Shown here: positions 44,413 to 51,676 of the stretch, in pieces | How positions within the stretch are numbered: the first letter of the stretch is position 1 | How the letters are laid out: each line of letters starts with the position of its first letter | Assembly: GCF_017921975.2 (NCBI RefSeq) | Contig: NZ_JAGEMO020000012.1 | Coordinates: 45,762 to 109,761 of the forward strand | Source: Hymenobacter terricola | Lineage (GTDB): Bacteria > Bacteroidota > Bacteroidia > Cytophagales > Hymenobacteraceae | Direction: 5' to 3' | Length of the DNA stretch: 64,000 nt | Position numbers and translations under genes: made by a program | The notes under the pieces: generated by a model | Seen by the model: the letters and a program-made list of their open reading frames with translations, nothing else | Databases searched by the model: none | Told to the model about the DNA's origin: nothing

Positions 44413-45150
44413 ATGAACCTGTCCAACAACACTGTTCTGCTCACCGGCGGCGCTTCGGGCATTGGCCTCGCGCTGGCCGTCCGTTTCCTGCAGGCCGGCA
44501 GCGAAGTCATCATCGTGGGCCGCCGGGCCGATAAGCTGGCCGAAGCCCGGCAGCAGCACCCCGGCCTGCACACCCGCGTGGCCGACGTGGCCGATGCCGC
44601 CGGGCGCATCGAGCTGGTGCGATGGGCCACCGCCGAGTTTCCCCGCCTCAATGTGCTGGTGAACAACGCCGGCATCCAAAACCGCATCCAGCTGCCCCAC
44701 GACGCCGAAACCGACTGGGAAATCCGCCGCCAGGAGCTGGTCATCAACGTGGAAGCGCCCATTCATCTGGCCACGCTGCTCGTGCCGCACCTGCGCCAGC
44801 AGGCCGACGCGGCCATTATCAACGTCACGTCGGGCCTGTCGTTTGCGCCGGCTGCGTTCGTGCCCATTTACAGCGCCACCAAAGCGGCGCTGCACTCGTT
44901 CACGCTCTCGTTGCGCCATCAGCTGGTGCCCACCGGCATCGCGGTGCTCGAAATCGTGCCCCCGGCCGTCGATACCGACCTGGGCGGGCCCGGCCTGCAC
45001 ACCTTCGGCGTGAACGTGAATGATTTTGCCGATTCCGTCATGGCCCGGTTGGCGGCCGGCGAGCAGGAAATGGGCTACGGCTCTTCGGAGAAATCCCGCC
45101 TGGCCTCCCGCGCCGAGCTGGACGAGCAATTCCGGGCGATGAATAAGTAG
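44413..45150 (+). CDS. Short-chain dehydrogenase (DltE-like)
   Basis: A 245-aa SDR. Cofactor loop TGGASGIGLALAVRFLQ (11-27); NNAGIQNR; catalytic Ser in NVTSGLSFAP and Tyr-x3-Lys in YSATKAALHSF. The first strand and the 'IVGRRADKLAEA' loop indicate NADP preference. Overall it resembles the DltE/YdfG branch, whose members are of uncertain substrate. A family B palindrome with a strong terminator follows. Confidence 0.9.
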   Translation: MNLSNNTVLLTGGASGIGLALAVRFLQAGSEVIIVGRRADKLAEARQQHPGLHTRVADVADAAGRIELVRWATAEFPRLNVLVNNAGIQNRIQLPHDAETDWEIRRQELVINVEAPIHLATLLVPHLRQQADAAIINVTSGLSFAPAAFVPIYSATKAALHSFTLSLRHQLVPTGIAVLEIVPPAVDTDLGGPGLHTFGVNVNDFADSVMARLAAGEQEMGYGSSEKSRLASRAELDEQFRAMNK

Positions 45151-45158
45151 GTTTTGGT

Positions 45159-45292
45159 GGTTAGTTGCTCGTTTTCAGTTGTTAGGGCAACGTTGGGAAA
45201 CCGCAAAAACAGCGAAGGCCCACTTGTTTCAAGCGGGCCTTCGCTGTTCAGCAACCAGCACTAACAACTGGCAGCTAAGAACAAACAACTAA
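45159..45292. repeat. Palindromic repeat, family B copy 2, enclosing a terminator
   Basis: The left arm GGTTAGTTGCTCGTTTTCAG then TTGTTAGG starts at 45,159. The right arm (45,249-45,292) includes CAGCAACCAGCACTAACAAC then TGGCAGCTAAGAAC. Between them lies a strong hairpin (see the terminator entry). Confidence 0.7.
45208..45248. terminator. Bidirectional terminator between convergent genes
   Basis: AACAGCGAAGGCCCACTTG (45,208-45,226) pairs with CAAGCGGGCCTTCGCTGTT (45,230-45,248) with one mismatch. It serves the SDR gene and the ohr gene, which converge here. Confidence 0.85.
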
Positions 45293-45717
45293 TTAGTCGT
45301 CGTGCTCAGGTTCACCACGATGTTGCCGCGCGTGGCGCGGGAGTAGGGGCACACCTGGTGGGCTTTGGCCACCAGTTCTTCGGCCTGCGCCTGGTCCATG
45401 TTGGGGATGTTCACCAGCAGGTCGACTTCGATGCCGTAGTTCTCGCCGTCTTTGCCAAAGCTCACGTCGGCCTCCACGGTGCTGCCGGTGATGGGCGTTT
45501 TGCTCAGGCGGGCCACGAGGTTCAGGGCGCTGTCGAAGCAGGCCGAATAACCGGCGGCAAACAGCTGCTCGGGGTTGGTGGCGTTGGGTTTGCCGGGGCC
45601 GCCCATTTCCTTGGGCGTGCTCAGGGGCAGGTCAATCACGTTGTCGGAAGAAATAGCGCGACCGTCGCGGCCCCCTGTGGTTCTGGCTTTGGCGGTATAC
45701 AGACGTTCGATGCTCAT
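45289..45717 (-). CDS. ohr: Organic hydroperoxide resistance protein Ohr (OsmC family)
   Basis: A 142-aa thiol peroxidase that reduces organic hydroperoxides. Both catalytic cysteines are present: NPEQLFAAGYSACFDSAL and VAKAHQVCPYSRATRGN. The N-terminal MSIERLYTAKARTTGGRDG is the family start. It lies 48 bp downstream of ohrR on the same strand, so the pair is probably an operon. The product is cytoplasmic. Confidence 0.96.
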   Translation of the reverse strand: MSIERLYTAKARTTGGRDGRAISSDNVIDLPLSTPKEMGGPGKPNATNPEQLFAAGYSACFDSALNLVARLSKTPITGSTVEADVSFGKDGENYGIEVDLLVNIPNMDQAQAEELVAKAHQVCPYSRATRGNIVVNLSTTTN

Positions 45718-45765
45718 CGGGTTGATAAAAAGGGGGTTGGTGTGGGAAAAATGCCGAAATGGCGG

Positions 45766-46215
45766 TTAGGCAAGGAGGGTAATCAGCTGGCGCAGCTGGG
45801 TGCGCAGCGCCTCAATTTCCGGCATGGTCAGCTGCATTTTCTCGGCCAGCTGCACCGGAATCTCGTGGGCCTGCTGCTGAAGCACCCGGCCCGCCGGGGC
45901 CAGGGCCACCACCACCGAGCGCTCGTCGCGGGCATCGCGGCGGCGGCTGAGCCACTGGCGCTGCTCCATGCGCTTGAGCAGCGGCGTGAGCGTGCCCGAA
46001 TCAAGGAGCAGCTTCTCGCCCAGCTGCTTCACGGTCAGTTCCTCATGTTCCCAGAGCAGCAGCAGCACGAGGTACTGCGGGTAGGTCACGTCCAGGCTTT
46101 CGAGCAGCGGCTGGTAGGCTTTGGTGATGAGCCGCGAGAGGGCGTACACCGAAAAGCACAGCTGGTTGTCCAGCTTGAGCAAGGGGTTGAAGGCAGAATC
46201 CGGTAGTTCTTTCAT
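45766..46215 (-). CDS. ohrR: MarR-family organic-peroxide sensor OhrR
   Basis: A 149-aa winged-helix repressor. An early Cys in NQLCFSVYALSR (position about 21) matches the peroxide-sensing Cys of OhrR. The DNA-binding helix is LTVKQLGEKLLLDSGTLTPLLKRMEQRQW, followed by the wing RRDARDERSVVVALAPAG. The ATG at 46,215 is preferred over a TTG three codons upstream. It is upstream of ohr on the same strand, as expected for a self-regulated pair. A candidate operator lies at 46,248-46,262. Confidence 0.93.
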   Translation of the reverse strand: MKELPDSAFNPLLKLDNQLCFSVYALSRLITKAYQPLLESLDVTYPQYLVLLLLWEHEELTVKQLGEKLLLDSGTLTPLLKRMEQRQWLSRRRDARDERSVVVALAPAGRVLQQQAHEIPVQLAEKMQLTMPEIEALRTQLRQLITLLA

Positions 46216-46234
46216 GGCGTTCAAAAGGGTAAAG

Positions 46235-46242
46235 CAAATTTA
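46235..46242 (-). promoter_or_regulatory. Candidate -7 box of the ohrR-ohr operon
   Basis: On the minus strand this reads TAAATTTG, an exact TAnnTTTG match, 20 bases before the ohrR ATG. The candidate operator overlaps the -33 side, which suits repression. Confidence 0.6.
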
Positions 46243-46247
46243 GTAGT

Positions 46248-46262
46248 ACAAAGTTTAATTGT
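46248..46262. promoter_or_regulatory. Candidate OhrR operator
   Basis: ACAAAGTTTAATTGT is an imperfect palindrome with ACAA/TTGT ends, like the known OhrR box TACAATT-N-AATTGTA. It is 5 bases upstream of the -7 box of ohrR, so binding would block the promoter. Confidence 0.5.
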
Positions 46263-46319
46263 GCACAACTAATTATTTAGCGAGTTGCAAAGAAGCTGAC
46301 TTTTAGCGTGAAAAGTTTA

Positions 46320-46430
46320 ACAGAACGTCATGCAGAGCGTAGTGAAGCATCTCGCGTGGGGTAGTAGCTCAATCGATGGGTTTAGTTGAGCACGCGAGAT
46401 GCTTCGGCTCCGCTGGGCATGACGTTCTGA
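46320..46430. repeat. Family C repeat, copy 5 (full two-arm form)
   Basis: The left arm (46,320-46,358) holds ACAGAACGTCATGCAGAGCG and TGAAGCATCTCGCGTG. The right arm (46,391-46,430) is its imperfect reverse complement (CACGCGAGATGCTTCGGCTC, CGCTGGGCATGACGTTCTGA). The ~32-base loop contains GGGGTAGTAGCTCAATCGAT. It lies downstream of mqo and upstream of ohrR. Confidence 0.8.
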
Positions 46431-46449
46431 TGTTTACCTCAGTTGCTCC

Positions 46450-47955
46450 TCACGCCTCCAGCCGCAGCGCCTGGTGGCTGCGCTCGCGCACGGCGGCGGT
46501 CAGGGCCGGGTCATCAGCCAGGTGCTTGCCAAACGAGGGCGCCAGCTGCCGGAACCGGGCCTGCCACGCGGGCGAGGCGGCGCGCTCCGGAAAGCATTTC
46601 TGCACCAAATCGAACATGATGGCCACGGCCGTGCTGGCCCCCGGCGAGGCCCCGAGCAGGGCCGCAATGGAACCATCGGCGGCCGTCACCATCTCGGTGC
46701 CGAACTCCAGCACGCCGCCCTCCTTCTTGTCCTTTTTGATGACCTGCACGCGCTGCCCGGCCACGGCCAGCTGCCAGTCGGCGGGGTTGGCTTCGGGGTA
46801 ATATTCGCGCAGGGCGGCGGTGCGTTCCTGCGGCGTCTGGAGCACCTGGCCGATGAGGTATTTGGTGAGGCCGAGGTTGCGCGCCCCGGCGTAGAGCAGC
46901 GGCCGAATGTTGCCCAGCTCAATGGATTTGAACAAATCGGTATACGAGCCCTTCTTCAAAAACTTGGTGCTGAAGCCGGCATACGGCCCGAAAAGCAGCT
47001 CTTTTTGCCCGTTTATCTGGCGGGTGTCGAGGTGGGGCATCGACATGGGCGGCGAGCCCACGGCCGGCTTGCCATACACTTTGGCCTCGTGCCGGGCAAT
47101 CACGGCGGGGTTCCGGCACTTCAGCCACTGCCCGCTCACGGGGAAGCCACCGAAGCCATTGGCTTCCGGAATCCCCGACTTTTCGAGCAGCGGCAGCGAG
47201 CCGCCGCCGGCCCCGATGAACACGAAACGGGCGCGGGCAATGAGGGTCTCGTCGGTGGCCAGGTTTCGGATTTTCAAGCGCCAGATGCCGTCGTCCTTGC
47301 GCCGGAAGCTCTCGACCTCGTGGCCCAAATGGAAATCGACGCCCGGCAGGGCTTTCAAATAATCGGACAGGCTGCGGGTGAGGGAGCCAAAATTTACATC
47401 CGTCCCGATGGGCATGTAAGTGGCCGCCACGGGCGTGGCCGGGTCGCGGCCATCCATCACCAGCGGTATCCAGGCGGCAATCTGGGTTGGGTCGGTGCTG
47501 AATTCCATGCCCTGAAACAGGGGCGAATGCAGCAGCGCGGCGTGGCGCTTGCGCAGGTATTCCACGTTCCCGGCGCCCCAGACGAAGCTCATGTGCGGGA
47601 TGGTGTGGATGAAGGCCGCGGGGTCGGGCAGCTGGCCTTCCAGCACCAGCGTCGACCAGAATTGCTTGCTCAGCTCGAACTGCTCGGCGATTTTATCGGC
47701 CTTGCTGATGTCGATGGAGCCGTCGGGCCGCTCGGGCGTGTAGTTCAGCTCGCAAAAGGCGGAGTGGCCGGTGCCGGCGTTGTTCCAGGCGTCGGAGCTT
47801 TCGGCGGCCACGGCGTCGAGGCGCTCGTAGCCCGAAATCGTCAGGGTGGGGTCGAGGGCTTTGAGCAGCACGCCGAGCGTGGCGCTCATAATGCCTGCGC
47901 CGATGAGCAGCACGTCGGAAACGGGTTTGGTGGGGGAGGAGTCGGTTGGAGTCAT
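46450..47955 (-). CDS. mqo: Malate:quinone oxidoreductase
   Basis: A 501-aa peripheral inner-membrane flavoprotein that oxidises malate to oxaloacetate and reduces quinone, linking the TCA cycle to respiration. FAD-binding N-terminus VLLIGAGIMSATLGVLLK. Family blocks include SSDAWNNAGTGHSAFCELNYTP, VFIGAGGGSLPLLEKSGI, NGFGGFPVSGQWL and KSIELGNIRPLLYAGARN. The usual MQO length is about 490-500 aa. ATG at 47,955 is chosen; the frame is open upstream but that part overlaps the promoter region of the divergent ansA gene. Confidence 0.97.
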   Translation of the reverse strand: MTPTDSSPTKPVSDVLLIGAGIMSATLGVLLKALDPTLTISGYERLDAVAAESSDAWNNAGTGHSAFCELNYTPERPDGSIDISKADKIAEQFELSKQFWSTLVLEGQLPDPAAFIHTIPHMSFVWGAGNVEYLRKRHAALLHSPLFQGMEFSTDPTQIAAWIPLVMDGRDPATPVAATYMPIGTDVNFGSLTRSLSDYLKALPGVDFHLGHEVESFRRKDDGIWRLKIRNLATDETLIARARFVFIGAGGGSLPLLEKSGIPEANGFGGFPVSGQWLKCRNPAVIARHEAKVYGKPAVGSPPMSMPHLDTRQINGQKELLFGPYAGFSTKFLKKGSYTDLFKSIELGNIRPLLYAGARNLGLTKYLIGQVLQTPQERTAALREYYPEANPADWQLAVAGQRVQVIKKDKKEGGVLEFGTEMVTAADGSIAALLGASPGASTAVAIMFDLVQKCFPERAASPAWQARFRQLAPSFGKHLADDPALTAAVRERSHQALRLEA

Positions 47956-48010
47956 GGTAAGTGGAGAAAGCCAGCAGGCAATACGCAGGACAAGCAGCCC
48001 GGGCCGTTTG

Positions 48011-48043
48011 TTGGTAAAGAAAACCGGCCGGCCCCTACCTTGC
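48011..48043 (+). promoter_or_regulatory. Candidate promoter of ansA
   Basis: TTG at 48,011-48,013 and a -7 box TACCTTGC at 48,036-48,043, spaced 22 bases. The same -7 word occurs upstream of the cupin and MFS genes. A short ACTTCCC/GGGAAGT palindrome (48,057-48,084) lies in the leader. Confidence 0.5.
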
Positions 48044-48107
48044 ACCAGCCAATGATACTTCCCCTCCGTGCTAAAAAGGGAAGTGCCGGTTTTATTTCGC
48101 CGTTTTC

Positions 48108-49193
48108 ATGCCCGATACCGACCTGCCGCTGCTGCCCCTGCCCACCCGCGCCGACCCCGCCGATGCTGCGGCCCCGCGGCTGCTCATCATCTACACGGGC
48201 GGCACGGTGGGCATGGCCCTGAGCGAAGCCGGCGAGCTGGTGCCCATGCAGTTCGGCCGGCTCGACCGCAAGATGCCCGAGCTGGCCCGCCTGCCGTTCC
48301 GCCTGGAGTTGGTGAGCCTGCCCGCGCCCATCGACAGCAGCAACGTGACCCCGGCCGACTGGCTGTTTCTGGCCCGGCTCATCGGCCGGCACTACGCCGA
48401 TTTCGACGGTTTTGTGGTGCTGCACGGCACCGACACCATGGCCTATTCGGCGGCGGCGCTGAGCTACGTGCTCGAGCATTTGGGCAAGCCGGTGGTGTTC
48501 ACGGGGGCGCAGGTGCCCGTGGGCGCCAGCCGCTCCGATGCCCAGCGCAACCTCGTCACGGCCCTTGAAATTGCGGCCGCCCGCCACCCCCGCGCCCGCA
48601 CCGTGCGGGTGCCCGAAGTGTGCGTGTTTTTCAACGACATCCTGATTCGGGGCACCCGCGCCAAAAAGGTGGAAAGCCAGCAGTTCGCGGCCTTCAAAAG
48701 CGAAAATTACCCGCCGCTGGCCCGCGCCGGCATCAGCCTGGAATTCGCCGATAAAAGCATTCGCCTGCTGCCCGGTGCCCGCCTCAAAGTGCACGCCCAC
48801 CTCGAAACCGGCGTGGCCGTGCTCCGCCTCTTTCCCGGCATCACGGAAGCGGTGGTGAGCGCCGTGCTGGGCATTGCGGGCCTGCGCGGCTGCGTGCTCG
48901 AAACCTACGGCTCGGGCAATGCGCCCACCGCGCCGTGGTTCCTCCAGTGCCTGGCCGACGCCCGCCAGCGCGGCGTGTGGCTCCTGAACGTGAGCCAGTG
49001 CGAAGAAGGCCGCGTGGTGCAGGGCAAGTACGAAACCAGCTCGCACTTTGCCGACCTGGGCATCCTGGGCGGCGACGATATCACGACCGAAGCCGCCGTC
49101 ACCAAGCTCATGTTCGTGCTTGGCCTGGGCCTGCCCGAAGCCCGCACCCGTGAGCTGCTCGGCCAGGACCTGCGAGGTGAGATAACGCCTTGA
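48108..49193 (+). CDS. ansA: Type I (cytoplasmic) L-asparaginase
   Basis: A 361-aa hydrolase of L-asparagine to aspartate and ammonia. First catalytic Thr in LIIYTGGTVGMA (about 26-37). Second Thr-Asp pair in VVLHGTDTMAYSAAALSY. Lys in RGTRAKKVESQQFAAF. There is no signal peptide, so it is the cytoplasmic type I form. Its length is near the family norm (about 340). It is divergent from mqo, and the 3' end precedes a family A palindrome. Confidence 0.95.
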   Translation: MPDTDLPLLPLPTRADPADAAAPRLLIIYTGGTVGMALSEAGELVPMQFGRLDRKMPELARLPFRLELVSLPAPIDSSNVTPADWLFLARLIGRHYADFDGFVVLHGTDTMAYSAAALSYVLEHLGKPVVFTGAQVPVGASRSDAQRNLVTALEIAAARHPRARTVRVPEVCVFFNDILIRGTRAKKVESQQFAAFKSENYPPLARAGISLEFADKSIRLLPGARLKVHAHLETGVAVLRLFPGITEAVVSAVLGIAGLRGCVLETYGSGNAPTAPWFLQCLADARQRGVWLLNVSQCEEGRVVQGKYETSSHFADLGILGGDDITTEAAVTKLMFVLGLGLPEARTRELLGQDLRGEITP

Positions 49194-49195
49194 AA

Positions 49196-49276
49196 ATGAG
49201 TTGTGAGTTAAAAGTTGCAAGTTATGAATTGACAGAACGACCACTCATAACTCATAACTTTTAACTCATAACTCAT
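49196..49276. repeat. Palindromic repeat, family A copy 3
   Basis: Left arm 49,196-49,230 has ATGAGTTGTGAGTTAAAAGT; right arm 49,243-49,276 has ACTCATAACTCATAACTTTT then AACTCATAACTC. The arms match closely when reverse-complemented. It lies just upstream of the tRNA-Ser promoter. Confidence 0.75.
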
Positions 49277-49285
49277 TTCCGCCCC

Positions 49286-49293
49286 TATCTTTG
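49286..49293 (+). promoter_or_regulatory. -7 box of the tRNA-Ser promoter
   Basis: TATCTTTG is an exact match to the Bacteroidota -7 consensus TAnnTTTG, 20 bases upstream of the tRNA 5' end (49,313). Confidence 0.7.
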
Positions 49294-49312
49294 CGCCACG
49301 AACCGCCAACCT

Positions 49313-49400
49313 TGAGGGGTGTCCGAGTGGTCGAAGGAGCACGCCTGGAAAGTGTGTATAGCCCAAAAGGTTATCGTGGGTTCGAATCCCATCCCCTCAA
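49313..49400 (+). tRNA. tRNA-Ser (anticodon GGA)
   Basis: Acceptor stem TGAGGGG (49,313-49,319) with CCCCTCA (49,393-49,399). Anticodon stem CACGC/GTGTG with loop CTGGAAA, anticodon GGA at 49,347-49,349. A long variable arm (ATAGCC...GGTTAT) marks a class II tRNA. T-stem GTGGG/CCCAT with TTCGAAT loop. The CCA end is not encoded. Confidence 0.95.
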
Positions 49401-49402
49401 CA

Positions 49403-49445
49403 AAATACCCCGTTTCCGCCCTGGAAACGGGGTATTTGCTTTTTT
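49403..49445 (+). terminator. Terminator of tRNA-Ser
   Basis: A perfect 15-bp stem AAATACCCCGTTTCC (49,403-49,417) with GGAAACGGGGTATTT (49,423-49,437), 5-base loop, then GCTTTTTT. Confidence 0.93.
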
Positions 49446-49642
49446 GGGGAACGGCTGGCTTCTGCATGCCGCCCGCATCTGCCGGGGTCCGTAACTGCTT
49501 TCTTCTGGACACCAACCAGCGACCCACTTTAAAACAAGTTTTTCCGGAGTCAGGGATAGCGCTGGTGCTTAGATTGGGGCCGGAATGCCCCTGCCGCACG
49601 GTGGAGCCGGCGGCAGGCATTGCACGGGAAGCGCCTACCGTC
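49446..49642. other. Intergenic stretch between tRNA terminator and cupin promoter
   Basis: About 200 bases with no coding character on either strand and no strong palindrome. It ends at the candidate promoter of the cupin gene. Confidence 0.5.
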
Positions 49643-49650
49643 TACCTTGC
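49620..49650 (+). promoter_or_regulatory. Candidate promoter of the cupin/DUF1080 cluster
   Basis: TTG at 49,620-49,622, then 20 bases, then a -7 box TACCTTGC at 49,643-49,650. The ATG of the cupin gene is at 49,746, leaving about a 90-base leader. Confidence 0.55.
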
Positions 49651-49745
49651 CAACGCGCGCTCTGAATACAAGGCTAAACCCTTCGCGGACAGGCAAGCGC
49701 AAGCCGCTGCCAATCGATGATTTTTCGCCCGATTTCCCACCAATC

Positions 49746-50216
49746 ATGACGAGACGAGAACTGACTTTAATGGGCGCGACCGCCCTGGCGATGTGCATTC
49801 CGCTGGCGCTGGTTGCCCGCGTGCACGGGCTGGCTGGCACCTTGCCGTCTTCGGCTTTTGAGTGGAATTCACTCACTGCTACCCCCACCAAAGTGGGCGA
49901 AAAGCGTCAGGTCTGCGATTCGCCCACGGAAACGCTGGACAACCTGGAAATCCACGTTACCACCCTGAATCCGGGCGAATTTGCGCATCCGCCCCATCAG
50001 CATCCGGATGAGGAGTTAACCATTGTTCGGGAAGGCACGGTGGAAGCGTTGGTGAACGGCGAAATGAAGCGCCTCGGCCCCGGCTCGGTCATCTTTCAGG
50101 CCCCCAACCGCTTGCACAGCCTCCGCAATGTGGGCACGACGCGGGTGGTGTACCACGTAGTGAAGTGGCGCACGGCCAAAACCGGGGCGGCCGGGGCCGT
50201 GCCGGCCAAGCCCTGA
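49746..50216 (+). CDS. Cupin-domain protein, exported
   Basis: A 156-aa protein starting MTRRELTLMGATALAMCIPLALVA, which has a twin-Arg-like start and a hydrophobic segment, so it is exported or membrane-anchored. The cupin core is GEFAHPPHQHPDEELTIVREGTVEALVNG (metal-binding His-x-His and Glu), with HSLRNVGTTRVVYHVVKW as the second motif. It has a separate leader from the next gene but the four genes from here to 54,219 lie on one strand with short gaps. The function is likely binding or modifying a sugar or its oxidised product. Confidence 0.8.
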   Translation: MTRRELTLMGATALAMCIPLALVARVHGLAGTLPSSAFEWNSLTATPTKVGEKRQVCDSPTETLDNLEIHVTTLNPGEFAHPPHQHPDEELTIVREGTVEALVNGEMKRLGPGSVIFQAPNRLHSLRNVGTTRVVYHVVKWRTAKTGAAGAVPAKP

Positions 50217-50267
50217 GCGCGCCCGCGCACCCGGTCGTTTTTGTTCTCAACTTACCACGCACACAAC

Positions 50268-51650
50268 GTGAGAAAACTCCAATTGATAGCGGCTGGAGGC
50301 ATGCTGACTGCCCTGGCGCTATTTAGTGCCGGCCCCGTGCGGGCGCAAGCCGCCGATGGCTGGCAAAACCTGTTCGACGGCAAGACCCTGACCGGGTGGA
50401 AGCGCCTGGCGGGCACGGCCGACTACCGGGTGGAAAACGGCGCCATCGTCGGGACGACGGTGATGAACTCGGGCAATTCGTTTCTGGTGACGGAGAAGGA
50501 GTACGGCAATTTTGTGCTGGAGCTGGATGCCATGGTGGAAAGCCCGGTGAGCAACTCGGGGGTGCAGACGCGGAGCCATTTCGACACCAACGGCCACAAG
50601 GGCAGGGTGTACGGCCGGCAGGTGGAGCTCGACCCGTCGGCGCGCAGCTGGTCGGGCGGGATTTACGACGAGGCGCGGCGGCAGTGGCTGTACCCGCTGG
50701 ACCTGCACCCGGAGGCCAAATCGGCCTTTAAGGTTGGGCAATACAACCACATCAAGGTGGAATGCCTCGGCAACGAGATGAAAACGTGGCTCAACAACGT
50801 GCCCGTGGCCTACGTGGTGGACCCCGTGGACCCCAGCGGCTTCATCGGCCTGCAGGTGCACGGCATCACCACCAAAGAGCAGGAAGGCAAGAAGGTCTAT
50901 TTCAAAAACATCCGCATCAAGACCACGAACCTCAAGCCCGGGGCTTTCCCGGCCGATATCTACGTGGTGAACTTCGTGCCCAACTACCTGAATGCCTACG
51001 AAAAGCAGCACGGCTGGCAGTTGCTGTTCGATGGCAAAACCCCGGCCGGCTGGCGCAGCGCAAAAAAACCGGCCTTTCCGGCCCAGGGCTGGCAGATTGC
51101 CGATGGGGCCCTGACGGTGTTGTCGTCGGAAGGCAAAGAGGCGGCCAACGGCGGCGACATCGTGACGAACGCGGAGTACGCCGCCTTCGACCTGTCGTTC
51201 GAGTTCAAGCTGACGCCGGGAGCCAACAGCGGCGTGAAATACTTTGTGACGCTGGACGAAAAAACGGAAGGCTCCGCCATTGGCCTCGAATACCAGGTGC
51301 TGGACGATGCCCTGCACCCCGACGCCAAACTCGGGCGCGACGGCGACCGCACGCTGGCTTCGCTCTACGACCTGATTCGGGGCGACAAGCCCGCCCGCTT
51401 CGTTCACCCCATCGGCGAGTGGAACGTGGGCCGCGTGGTGGTGCACCCCAACAACCGGGTGGAGCACTACCTGAACGGGGCTAAAGTGCTGGAGTACACC
51501 CGCGGCTCGAAAGAATACCTGGCCCTGGTGGCCGAGAGCAAGTACCACGTCTGGCCCAATTTCGGCATGGCTCCGCAGGGGCACCTTCTGCTGCAGGACC
51601 ACGGCAACCAGGTGTCCTTTCGCAGCATCAAAATCAAAACCCTTCGCTAA
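50268..51650 (+). CDS. Exported protein with two DUF1080 (3-keto-disaccharide hydrolase) domains
   Basis: A 460-aa exported protein. The signal peptide is RKLQLIAAGGMLTALALFSAG (ends RAQA). Domain 1 starts GWQNLFDGKTLTGWKRL (about 32-215); domain 2 starts GWQLLFDGKTPAGWRSAK (about 255-460). DUF1080 proteins have a LamG-like jelly roll and some hydrolyse 3-keto-disaccharides such as 3-keto-sucrose. The start is taken as GTG at 50,268, which opens the signal peptide; a TTG at 50,241 lies further upstream. The next gene encodes an oxidoreductase, fitting oxidation then hydrolysis of glycosides. Confidence 0.85.
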   Translation: MRKLQLIAAGGMLTALALFSAGPVRAQAADGWQNLFDGKTLTGWKRLAGTADYRVENGAIVGTTVMNSGNSFLVTEKEYGNFVLELDAMVESPVSNSGVQTRSHFDTNGHKGRVYGRQVELDPSARSWSGGIYDEARRQWLYPLDLHPEAKSAFKVGQYNHIKVECLGNEMKTWLNNVPVAYVVDPVDPSGFIGLQVHGITTKEQEGKKVYFKNIRIKTTNLKPGAFPADIYVVNFVPNYLNAYEKQHGWQLLFDGKTPAGWRSAKKPAFPAQGWQIADGALTVLSSEGKEAANGGDIVTNAEYAAFDLSFEFKLTPGANSGVKYFVTLDEKTEGSAIGLEYQVLDDALHPDAKLGRDGDRTLASLYDLIRGDKPARFVHPIGEWNVGRVVVHPNNRVEHYLNGAKVLEYTRGSKEYLALVAESKYHVWPNFGMAPQGHLLLQDHGNQVSFRSIKIKTLR

Positions 51651-51676
51651 TCCCTCTCATCTAAATCCCACCCGCT

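Noticed and set aside
46474..48222. 582-codon open frame on the plus strand across mqo
   Set aside because: It is antisense to mqo, which is certain. The frame also runs into ansA in a different reading frame.
47952..49244. 430-codon open frame on the minus strand across ansA
   Set aside because: It is antisense to ansA and lacks recognisable protein character.
49313..49445. Integrated element at the tRNA-Ser gene
   Set aside because: No integrase, no duplicated tRNA 3' end, and normal housekeeping genes on both sides.
49319..49720. Open frame across the tRNA-Ser gene
   Set aside because: It overlaps a complete tRNA and its terminator.
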